Shown piece by piece: positions 6,097-11,926 of a DNA stretch of 11,926 bases. The notes beneath the pieces were generated by a model, which saw only the letters and a list, made by a program, of their open reading frames with translations, made no database searches and had not been told where the DNA came from. How positions within the stretch are numbered: position 1 is the first letter of the stretch; each line of letters opens with the position of its first letter. The position numbers and the translations under genes are program-made. The DNA lies in contig DATLGD010000115.1 in assembly GCA_035540755.1 (NCBI GenBank), positions 1 through 11,926 of the forward strand, written 5' to 3'. The DNA comes from DATLGD01 sp035540755 (GTDB lineage Bacteria; Actinomycetota; Actinomycetes; Mycobacteriales; SCTD01).

Positions 6097-7980
6097 GTGC
6101 GCGTTCGGCCCTCACGACTGCTGTCCGCCGTCCTCGCCGGGTGCGTCCTGGCGCTGAGCGCCGGCACCGCCGCGCTGGCGCACGAGGAGCGGGACTCCGA
6201 GTTCCCGGACGGGTCGGGCAGCGTTCCGGAGCACCGTCCTTTCGACGAGAGCACCCCGCACGTGGTGGTGTGCAAGCCCGGCAGCCGCCGGGCCATCGCC
6301 TTGATGCCCGCGGGTCCGGTCAGGACCCTCAACGAGGCCCTGGTCGACAGGTGCCGGTTCCAGCACATCCAGGCGGCGGTCGACCACGTCGAGAAGAACG
6401 GCGTCCGGGGCACCAACATCTACGTGCTGCCGGGCCTCTACCGCGAGGAGCCCTCGTGGGACGAGAACGCCCCGTGCACCGACGACTACGACGACGGCGT
6501 CGTCGACTACCCGCTGATCGTCTCCTGCGGCGAGGTCATCAACCTCGTGACGATCGCCGGCGACAGCACGGTCGACACCCGCGAGGTCGACTGCAACGCC
6601 CTGTGCGACCTGCAGATCGAGGGCACGGGCATGCGCATGGAGGACGTCGTGCTGCACGGCGGCTTCAAGGAGTCCGGCCCTGAGAAGGGTGACTGGATCA
6701 AGCACAACGGCATGAAGGCCGACCGCGCCGACGGCTTCGTGGTGCGCAACATGACCTTCGAGGTCTTCCGCGAGAACGCCCTCTACGTGCACGAGACCGA
6801 CGGCTACCTCATCGACCGGGTGAACACCCGGCACAACGACCTCTACGGGATCCTGACCTTCACCTCCGACCACGGCGTGATCAGCAACTGCGACGCCTCC
6901 TACAACGGCGACTCGGGCATCTACCCGGGCTCGGCCGCCGACGTGAACGCCGACAACGACAAGACCGGCCCGCTGACCCGCTGGGCGGTCGAGATCTTCG
7001 GCTGCAAGAGCCACCACAACGCGCTGGGCTTCTCCGGCAGCGCGGGCAACTCGGTGTACTTCCACGACAACGACGTCTTCCAGAACCAGGCCGGTTACGT
7101 CACGGACTCGTTCGTCGCCGACCACCCCGGGATGCCGCAGGACCACGCCTGGCTGACGGGCAACCGGATCTTCGCCAACAACAACAACTACGTGAAGCAG
7201 TTCGTGCAGGGCGACGACGCGCCCTGCCGGCGCGAGAAGCCGGCCGACCGGGGCATCGGGCAGGGCACCGTCTGCCCGGCCTTCCCGGTCCCGGTCGGCA
7301 CCGGCATCCTCATCGCCGGCGGCAACCACAACTTCGTCGACCAGAACCTGATCTACGACAACTGGCGGGCCGGAGCCAAGCTGCTCTGGGTGCCCGCGGC
7401 CATCCGCGGCGAGGTCGCGGCCGACCAGTACGACACCTCGAACGACAACCACTTCACGCACAACCGGCTCGGCTTCCACCCCGCCGGGGTGACGCAGCCG
7501 AACGGGCTGGACTTCGAGTGGGACGAGCAGGGCCTCGGCAACTGCTGGCAGGGCAACGTGCCGGCCACCGGCACGGTCACCTCCGACGTGCTGGTACACC
7601 CCGGCGGCCTGCCGGACTGCGACAGCGGCGGCTCGGTGCTGAAGACCGGCTACACGCTCAAGACGGCGATGATGGCCTCCTGCGCCACCTACAACCGCGA
7701 CGACGAGCCCGACCCGCCCGGCTGCGACTGGTTCGACAGCCCGGCCGAGCCGGCCGGGCGGCAGGCCGCCCCGGGCGAGGGCGGGGAGCCGCCGGCCGGC
7801 TCGGGTGACGGCACGACGCCACCCGCGGGCGGGGGCGGCAGCCAGCCGACGACGACCACGCCGGTGGCGGCCTCCCGCACCCTGCCCGCCACCGGCGCGG
7901 CGCTGCTGCCCGCCGCCGCCGGCCTGCTGCTCGCCGGCACCGTGCTCTACCTGCGCCGCCGGAACGGCGCGGTCTCGTGA
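6097..7980 (+). CDS. Secreted right-handed parallel beta-helix protein with LPXTG sorting signal
   Basis: This 627-aa protein starts at GTG 6097 with AAGGGAG 5 nt upstream. An N-terminal signal peptide (basic MRVRPSR, hydrophobic core, likely cut after Ala28 in ALA/HEE) directs export. Residues about 85-460 contain Asn/Gly/Asp-rich repeats such as MRMEDVVLHGGF, GFVVRNMTF, GYLIDRVNT, HGVISNCDASYNGDSGIY and NHNFVDQNLIYDN, the pattern of PbH1 beta-helix coils in polysaccharide lyases and related surface proteins. Many Cys residues suggest disulfides, and an acidic DDYDDG cluster lies near residue 130. A Pro/Gly/Thr-rich linker (about 550-590) precedes LPATG (596-600), a hydrophobic span and RRR near the C-terminus: a sortase substrate. 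No sortase is in the window. No catalytic triad can be assigned, so it may be a glycan-active enzyme or a structural or binding protein. Confidence 0.92.
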   Translation: MRVRPSRLLSAVLAGCVLALSAGTAALAHEERDSEFPDGSGSVPEHRPFDESTPHVVVCKPGSRRAIALMPAGPVRTLNEALVDRCRFQHIQAAVDHVEKNGVRGTNIYVLPGLYREEPSWDENAPCTDDYDDGVVDYPLIVSCGEVINLVTIAGDSTVDTREVDCNALCDLQIEGTGMRMEDVVLHGGFKESGPEKGDWIKHNGMKADRADGFVVRNMTFEVFRENALYVHETDGYLIDRVNTRHNDLYGILTFTSDHGVISNCDASYNGDSGIYPGSAADVNADNDKTGPLTRWAVEIFGCKSHHNALGFSGSAGNSVYFHDNDVFQNQAGYVTDSFVADHPGMPQDHAWLTGNRIFANNNNYVKQFVQGDDAPCRREKPADRGIGQGTVCPAFPVPVGTGILIAGGNHNFVDQNLIYDNWRAGAKLLWVPAAIRGEVAADQYDTSNDNHFTHNRLGFHPAGVTQPNGLDFEWDEQGLGNCWQGNVPATGTVTSDVLVHPGGLPDCDSGGSVLKTGYTLKTAMMASCATYNRDDEPDPPGCDWFDSPAEPAGRQAAPGEGGEPPAGSGDGTTPPAGGGGSQPTTTTPVAASRTLPATGAALLPAAAGLLLAGTVLYLRRRNGAVS

Positions 7981-8630
7981 TCACCGCGCTGCGGCCACCG
8001 GCGGTGATGATCCCGGAGCCCGCGGCCGGCCCGGCCACCGCGACCGCCGGACCGCGTCGTCGACGGGGCCCGGTCGTGCTGGCAGCGCTCCTCGCGCTGG
8101 CCGGTCTCGGCTGGTCCGGCCTGCTGCTGTGGGCCCCGTCCACCGCGGACGTCCGGGCCGGCTCCACGGCGTTCGCCGGCGGCACCGAGGTGGTCACCGT
8201 GCCCGAGTACGGGCTGCGGGGGACGCACATCGTCGACTACCGGTACGGCGCGGACCTCGCGGTGACGGTGCCGGTGCGCAACGACGGGCCGCTGCCGGTG
8301 AAGGTGACGTCCGCGGCCACCGGTGCGGGCGTCATGCCGCTGCTCGAGGTCCGCGCCGTCGACGGGCTCCCGCTCGCCCTGGCCCCGGGGGAGGAGGGCT
8401 CGCTGGTGCTGCGCGCGGTCCTGGCCAACTGCGCCTACTACCACGAGCGCGAGGTGCAGAACGTCGACGGCCTCGTGCTCGGCGTCGACGTCGCGGTCGG
8501 CCCGCTGGCGCGCTCGACGACGCAGACCGTGCCGCTCGACCGCCCGCTCTTGGTGCGGAGCCCGATGCTCATGAGCTGCCCCGAGCGCACGATCGACCGG
8601 CAGGCCAACAACCGCAGCGACGCCCTGTAG
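7977..8630 (+). CDS. Single-pass membrane protein with extracytoplasmic domain, unknown function
   Basis: This 217-aa protein starts at a GTG overlapping the beta-helix stop by 4 nt (GTGA), so the two are very likely co-translated. A roughly 30-residue Pro/Ala-rich cytoplasmic tail ending in RRRR leads into a transmembrane helix (about 32-52). The remaining 165 residues should lie outside, alternate in short beta-like segments (VTVPVRNDGPLPVKVTSA resembles an immunoglobulin-like sandwich strand pair) and contain two cysteines, Cys152 and Cys201, that could form a disulfide. I do not recognise the family. The overlap suggests it partners the surface beta-helix protein, perhaps as an anchor or assembly factor; this is inference. 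An internal ATG at 8007 is an alternative start, but neither has a good ribosome binding site. Confidence 0.82.
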   Translation: MITALRPPAVMIPEPAAGPATATAGPRRRRGPVVLAALLALAGLGWSGLLLWAPSTADVRAGSTAFAGGTEVVTVPEYGLRGTHIVDYRYGADLAVTVPVRNDGPLPVKVTSAATGAGVMPLLEVRAVDGLPLALAPGEEGSLVLRAVLANCAYYHEREVQNVDGLVLGVDVAVGPLARSTTQTVPLDRPLLVRSPMLMSCPERTIDRQANNRSDAL

Positions 8631-8637
8631 GGCTCGG

Positions 8638-10068
8638 TCAGCTGCGGCTCTGCGCCCGGGGCGGCGCCGCGCGGCGGGGTCCGCCCGGACCGGTCGACGG
8701 CCGGCCGCCCCGGTAGGGACGGCGGGACGACGGCGCGGTCGGCGGTCGCGAGGGTGCCGCCTGGACGACGATCGGCTCGCCCGATATGGCCAGCTCGCGC
8801 ACGGCCGGGTGGCCGGGGACGACGGCCGCGGCGTTGGCCTCGACCCCGGCCTGCTCGCGCAGGCGCTGGTGCTGGCGCACCTGGTCGGGCAGCAGGAGGG
8901 ACAGGACCGTGCCGGCCGAGCCGGCGCGCGCGGTGCGCCCCGAGCGGTGCAGGTAGTCCTTGGCGTCGGCCGGCGGGTCGTAGTGGACGACGAGGTCGAC
9001 GTCGTCGACATGGATGCCGCGGGCGGCGACGTCGGTGGCGACGAGCACGCGGGCCTCACCGCGGCTGAAGGCGTCCAGCGCCCGGGTGCGCGCGTTCTGG
9101 GTGAGGTTGCCGTGGATCGCGCCGGCCTCGACCCCGGTACGCCGCAGCTGCAGCGCGAGCCGGTCGGCGCCGTGCTTGGTCCGGACGAAGAACAGGGTGC
9201 GGCCCGGCCGGGCGGCGATCTCGGCCGCGATGCCGACCTTGGCGTCGGCCTGGACGGCGAACACGCGGTGGTCCATCGCGGCCACCGGCGAGCTGGCCGA
9301 GGCGACCGCGTGCACCGCCGGGTCGGTGAGGTACTGGCGGGCGAGGGCGTCGACGCCGCGGTCGAGGGTGGCGGAGAACAGCAGCCGCTGGCCGTCGGCC
9401 GGCGTGAGGTCGAGCAGAGCCCGCACGGCGGGGAGGAACCCGAGGTCGGCCATGTGGTCGGCCTCGTCGAGCGCGGTGAGCCGCACGCCGCCGAGCCAGC
9501 ACTCGCGCTGGTCGACGAGGTCCTGCAGCCGGCCGGGGGTGGCGATGACGACGTCGACGCCGCGGCGCAGGGCCGAGATCTGCCGGCCCATCGAGGCGCC
9601 GCCGTACACGGCGGCCAGGCGCAGGTCGAGCGGCTGCGCCAGCGGCTGCAGCGCGTCGTGCACCTGCTGGGCCAGCTCGCGGGTCGGCACCAGCACGAGG
9701 GCGCGGGGGAAGCGGCCCTCGCGCGGCGAGCCGGCGAGGCGGGCGAGCAGCGGCAGGCCGAAGGCGAGGGTCTTGCCCGACCCGGTCTCGCCGCGGCCGA
9801 GCACGTCGCGCCCGGCGAGGGCGTCGGGGACGGCCCGGGTCTGGATGGCGAACGGGGCGGCCATGCCGCGCCGGGCCAGCGTGGTGACGAGCCTCTCGGG
9901 CAGCCCGAGCGCGGCGAAGGTGGTGTCGGCGACCGGATCGCCGGCCGAGCGCTCGGCGGCGGCGTCGAGGGCCAGCTCGAGGTCGGAGCGCACCGGCGCG
10001 ATCTGCTGCCGGGGAGCGCGGCGCGGGCCGAACGAGGAGGACGAGCGGGGACGACGGGTGCTGGACAG
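8638..10068 (-). CDS. DEAD-box ATP-dependent RNA helicase (RhlE-like)
   Basis: All DEAD-box motifs are intact. Numbered from the start chosen here, these are the Q motif in FAIQT, motif I ETGSGKT (94-100), Ia PTRELAQQ, Ib TPGRL, II DEAD (201-204), III SAT (232-234), V ATDVAARGIHV and VI HRSGRTARAG (374-383). The C-terminal tail is Arg/Pro/Gly-rich, as in RNA-binding tails of RhlE/CsdA-type proteins acting in ribosome assembly or RNA decay. The start is unclear. A CTG at 10068-10066 has GGAG 7 nt upstream and gives 476 aa with a basic Ser-rich N-terminus. GTG at 10173 (511 aa) and GTG at 9993 (451 aa) have no visible ribosome binding site. I favour the CTG on spacing alone. It converges with the membrane-protein gene, leaving 7 bp between stops. 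Confidence 0.92.
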   Translation of the reverse strand: MSSTRRPRSSSSFGPRRAPRQQIAPVRSDLELALDAAAERSAGDPVADTTFAALGLPERLVTTLARRGMAAPFAIQTRAVPDALAGRDVLGRGETGSGKTLAFGLPLLARLAGSPREGRFPRALVLVPTRELAQQVHDALQPLAQPLDLRLAAVYGGASMGRQISALRRGVDVVIATPGRLQDLVDQRECWLGGVRLTALDEADHMADLGFLPAVRALLDLTPADGQRLLFSATLDRGVDALARQYLTDPAVHAVASASSPVAAMDHRVFAVQADAKVGIAAEIAARPGRTLFFVRTKHGADRLALQLRRTGVEAGAIHGNLTQNARTRALDAFSRGEARVLVATDVAARGIHVDDVDLVVHYDPPADAKDYLHRSGRTARAGSAGTVLSLLLPDQVRQHQRLREQAGVEANAAAVVPGHPAVRELAISGEPIVVQAAPSRPPTAPSSRRPYRGGRPSTGPGGPRRAAPPRAQSRS

Positions 10069-10180
10069 GGGAGGGCTCCGGTTCTGGGGCCGGCGCAGGG
10101 GCCGGTCGGTCGGGCCGCGTCGGAGCTGCGGCGACGGACCGGGGGTCTCACCCGAGACGGAGCACGAACACACCAGCGGG

Positions 10181-10199
10181 AGCGAGCAGGGGGCTCGCT
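10181..10199. repeat. 7-bp hairpin between the MBL hydrolase and helicase genes
   Basis: AGCGAGC (10181-10187) and GCTCGCT (10193-10199) form a perfect stem with a 5-nt loop. It lies 67-85 bp past the MBL hydrolase stop on the minus strand and has no T-run. It could be a weak terminator for the MBL gene or a structure in the helicase 5' leader. A smaller GGCGG/CCGCC hairpin with a CGTA loop sits next to it at 10206-10219. Confidence 0.35.
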
Positions 10200-10232
10200 G
10201 CGGACGGCGGCGTACCGCCTGTCGAAGGGCCC

Positions 10233-10258
10233 AACCTACCTGCCGGCCAGGTTGTTCC
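10233..10258 (-). promoter_or_regulatory. Candidate promoter for the helicase, possibly SigH/SigR-type
   Basis: On the minus strand GGAAC (10258-10254) and GTT (10235-10233) are separated by exactly 18 nt, matching the GGAAY-N18-GTT pattern of SigH/SigR stress promoters. TAGGTT, covering the same GTT, would also serve as a TANNNT -10 for the main sigma factor. The match is only eight bases plus spacing, so it is suggestive. It lies just outside the MBL gene and upstream of all candidate helicase starts. Confidence 0.3.
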
Positions 10259-10265
10259 ACGCGGG

Positions 10266-10922
10266 CTACCAGCCGCGCTCGCGCCACGCCGGCAGCGACG
10301 GCCGCTCGGCGCCGAGCGTGGTGTCGGCGCCGTGCCCCGGGTAGACCCAGGTCGAGTCCGGGAGCGGTCCGAAGACCTTGCGCTCGACGTCGTCGAGGAG
10401 GGTGGCGAAGCGGGCCGGGTCCTTGTCGGTGTTCCCGACGCCACCAGGGAACAGGCTGTCGCCGGACCAGACGTGCGGCCGTTCCGGGTCGCCCCGGTAG
10501 ACGAGGGCGATGGAGCCGGGGGTGTGCCCGAGCAGGTGCACGACCTCGAGCTCGGCCTCCCCGACAGCGACGGTGTCGCCGTCGGCCAGCAGGCGGTCCG
10601 GCGGCGCGGGGAGGTCGGCGGCGTCGCCCTCGTGGCCCATCACCGGAGCGCCGGTGGCCTGCTTCACCTCGGCGAGCGCCTGCACGTGGTCCCAGTGCCC
10701 GTGCGTCTGCACGACACCGACCAGCCGGCCGTCCCCGACCAGCTCGAGCAGGCGGGGGGCGTTCCCCGCTGCGTCGACCAGGAGCGTGTCCCCGGTGGCG
10801 GTGCAGCGCAGCAGGTAGCAGTTGTTGGTGAACGGCGGGGTGCAGACCTTGGTGATGCGCAGACCGGGCACCTCGCGCACGTCCGCGGGTCCGTCCTGCT
10901 CGACCGTTCCGGTGTAGGCCAC
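10266..10922 (-). CDS. MBL-fold metallo-hydrolase (glyoxalase II-like)
   Basis: This 218-aa protein starts at GTG 10922, with AGGAGG 6 nt upstream deciding the start. The metallo-beta-lactamase metal-binding set is complete: THGHWDH (His74, His76, Asp78, His79), GHTPGS (His133), SGDSLF (Asp155) and YPGHG (His197). The arrangement resembles glyoxalase II-type thioester hydrolases with a dinuclear metal site. It is cytoplasmic, with no signal peptide. It follows the maleylpyruvate-isomerase-like gene by 22 nt in the same direction. From memory, an MBL hydrolase beside uvrA is common in actinobacteria (for example Rv1637c next to Rv1638 in M. tuberculosis). The context hints at a mycothiol-linked thioester or conjugate substrate, but that is inference. 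Confidence 0.93.
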   Translation of the reverse strand: MAYTGTVEQDGPADVREVPGLRITKVCTPPFTNNCYLLRCTATGDTLLVDAAGNAPRLLELVGDGRLVGVVQTHGHWDHVQALAEVKQATGAPVMGHEGDAADLPAPPDRLLADGDTVAVGEAELEVVHLLGHTPGSIALVYRGDPERPHVWSGDSLFPGGVGNTDKDPARFATLLDDVERKVFGPLPDSTWVYPGHGADTTLGAERPSLPAWRERGW

Positions 10923-10944
10923 AGCTCTCCTCCTGGGCGGGGGT

Positions 10945-11376
10945 TCAGCGCCACTCTGGCAGGTCGGGCAGGGCGCCCGACGACGTCCGCAGACCTGTGC
11001 CCGCGCTGCGGCCGAGCACCCACAGCACCAGCTCGTCGAGCTCCCCGGCGACGGGCGTGCGGGGCTGCGGTCCCACGAACACGCAGACCTCGCGCCAGCG
11101 GGCCCAGGCGAGCACGCCGGCCGGCACCGGGTCGGCGTCGAGCGGGCGCACCGGGCAGGTCCAGGCGACACCGCCGAGCGAGCGCCACAGCTGCTCGAGC
11201 TCGCCGCAGGAGTCGTGCAGGGCCGAGACGGCCGACGCCGGGTCGGCAGCCAGCTCGGCGATCTCGGCCTCCCGGCCGCCTGCGCCGTCCGGGTACTGGT
11301 CGGTGACGACGCCGCGCGCGGCGCCGTCGAGCATCCGGATGTGGCTGCGGGCGTTGCCGGCCAGGTGCGCCACCAC
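10945..11376 (-). CDS. Shortened maleylpyruvate isomerase-like (DinB-fold, mycothiol-related) protein
   Basis: This 143-aa protein starts at GTG 11376 with TGAGGA about 9 nt upstream. The opening HLAGNARSHIRML matches the helix that follows the usual LPGWTRGHV segment of the mycothiol-dependent maleylpyruvate isomerase family, and the C-terminus (VLWVLGRSAGTGL, ending LPDLPEW) fits family members near uvrA. Two things are wrong. About 40 N-terminal residues are missing: a TGA lies 13 codons upstream-proximal in frame, at 11391-11389. The ExxxH metal motif reads REVCVF, with Phe100 where the His four after Glu96 is expected. The region after this is also short. It may be a decayed gene or a non-catalytic relative. 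It probably heads an operon with the MBL hydrolase. Confidence 0.75.
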   Translation of the reverse strand: MVAHLAGNARSHIRMLDGAARGVVTDQYPDGAGGREAEIAELAADPASAVSALHDSCGELEQLWRSLGGVAWTCPVRPLDADPVPAGVLAWARWREVCVFVGPQPRTPVAGELDELVLWVLGRSAGTGLRTSSGALPDLPEWR

Positions 11377-11423
11377 GTGTGGTCGTCCTCATCCCGTCGT
11401 CGGGAGGAAAGTGTCGGAGGTGG

Positions 11424-11433
11424 ACGTTAGCGT
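11424..11433. promoter_or_regulatory. Overlapping candidate -10 elements for divergent uvrA and isomerase-like genes
   Basis: TAGCGT (11428-11433, plus strand) and TAACGT (11429-11424, minus strand) both fit TANNNT and overlap by 2 bp in the 107-bp gap between the divergent genes. The latter is identical to the candidate -10 before the riboswitch at 4825. No good -35 is visible for either. I see no actinobacterial LexA box (palindromic GAAC-N4-GTTC) in the gap. Confidence 0.3.
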
Positions 11434-11483
11434 TGAGGAGCCGGCCTTCCCCCTCTCCGGCCCGTCCCGACCTGAAGGACCAG

Positions 11484-11926
11484 ATGGCCGACCGCCTCGT
11501 CGTGCGCGGCGCGCGCGAGCACAACCTCAAGGACGTCTCGCTCGACCTGCCGCGCGACGCCCTGATCGTCTTCACCGGCCTGTCCGGGTCCGGGAAGTCG
11601 AGCCTGGCCTTCGACACGATCTTCGCCGAGGGCCAGCGCCGCTACGTCGAGTCCCTGTCGGCCTACGCGCGCCAGTTCCTCGGCCAGATGGACAAGCCGG
11701 ATGTCGACTTCATCGAGGGGCTGTCGCCGGCGGTCTCCATCGACCAGAAGTCCACCAGCCGCAACCCGCGCTCCACGGTCGGCACCATCACCGAGGTCTA
11801 CGACTACCTCCGCCTGCTCTACGCCCGGGCGGGCACCCCGCACTGCCCGAAGTGCGGGCGGCCGATCGCCCGGCAGCAGCCGTCCCAGATCGTCGACAAG
11901 ATCATGGAGCTGGAGGAGGGCACCCG
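11484..11926 (+). CDS. uvrA: UvrABC system protein A, N-terminal part (runs off right edge)
   Basis: The first 147 codons are present from ATG 11484, with AAGGA 4 nt upstream. The start MADRLVVRGAREHNLKDVSLDLPR is that of bacterial UvrA. Walker A is GLSGSGKSS (about 32-40), followed by the hallmark EGQRRYVESLSAYARQFLGQM and SIDQKSTSRNPRSTVGT segments. CPKCGRPI near residue 119 begins the first zinc-binding region. UvrA is the ABC-type ATPase dimer that finds DNA damage and loads UvrB in nucleotide excision repair. The rest of this roughly 950-residue protein lies outside the window. Confidence 0.98.
   Translation, partial: MADRLVVRGAREHNLKDVSLDLPRDALIVFTGLSGSGKSSLAFDTIFAEGQRRYVESLSAYARQFLGQMDKPDVDFIEGLSPAVSIDQKSTSRNPRSTVGTITEVYDYLRLLYARAGTPHCPKCGRPIARQQPSQIVDKIMELEEGT

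Noticed and set aside
6133..6144. A lipobox-like LAGC at residues 13-16 of the beta-helix protein
   Set aside because: The hydrophobic stretch continues past the Cys to an ALA cleavage site, and the C-terminus already carries an LPATG anchor. A normal signal peptide fits better, though a lipoprotein is not excluded.
4960..7599. Long minus-strand open frames opposite terC and the beta-helix gene
   Set aside because: Their translations are Asp/Val/Arg-rich repeats typical of antisense shadows, while the plus strand has membrane segments, TerC signatures and beta-helix repeats.
8622..8633. GCCC-TGTA-GGGC hairpin over the stop codon at the convergent junction
   Set aside because: A 4-5 bp stem with no T-run is too weak to call a terminator, and such short palindromes are common at this GC content.
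8809..10831. Two long plus-strand open frames (over 500 codons) opposite the helicase and MBL hydrolase
   Set aside because: They are mirror images of GC-rich codon bias. The minus-strand frames carry complete DEAD-box and MBL motifs, and the antisense translations show no domains.

Overview
The window is very GC-rich, densely coding DNA with strong G/C bias at third codon positions, many GTG starts and purine-rich ribosome binding sites. Together with the gene families present (a mycothiol-dependent maleylpyruvate-isomerase-like protein, an LPXTG surface protein, an actinobacterial-type TerC and UvrA), this points to an actinobacterial chromosome. Geodermatophilaceae (Blastococcus, Geodermatophilus, Modestobacter) is my best guess, from general impression rather than a search. 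I see no insertion sequence, phage gene, tRNA, rRNA or CRISPR array.

Layout. Positions 1-922 (minus) hold the N-terminal 307 residues of an AAA ATPase that runs off the left edge. Divergent from it is a tightly overlapping three-gene plus-strand operon (1029-4130): a GT4 glycosyltransferase, a class I SAM methyltransferase and an alpha/alpha-toroid protein of the kind usually labelled prenyltransferase or terpene-cyclase-like. A second SAM methyltransferase (4140-4781, minus) converges on it. This block looks like a small glycan or lipid tailoring module of unknown product.

Positions 4801-4959 are regulatory: a palindromic repeat and candidate -10, then a well-formed yybP-ykoY manganese riboswitch leader. 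Its closing stem competes with a perfect 8-bp hairpin covering the Shine-Dalgarno sequence of the next gene, a TerC/Alx-type manganese exporter (4960-6024). After a 72-nt gap containing two hairpins come two co-translated cell-surface genes: a secreted right-handed beta-helix protein with a C-terminal LPATG sorting signal (6097-7980) and a single-pass membrane protein overlapping it by 4 nt (7977-8630).

The right part is housekeeping-like. A DEAD-box RNA helicase (minus, ending at 8638, start uncertain), an MBL-fold hydrolase (10266-10922, minus) and a shortened maleylpyruvate-isomerase-like protein (10945-11376, minus) are transcribed leftward. The first 147 codons of uvrA (11484 onward, plus) run off the right edge. 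No stretch over 300 bases lacks a gene.

Most notable: the manganese riboswitch with a readable translational on-switch for TerC; the adjacent LPXTG beta-helix/membrane-protein pair, possibly a client of exported manganese; the glycosyltransferase-methyltransferase-toroid operon; and the maleylpyruvate-isomerase-like gene, which has lost its N-terminus and one expected metal ligand.
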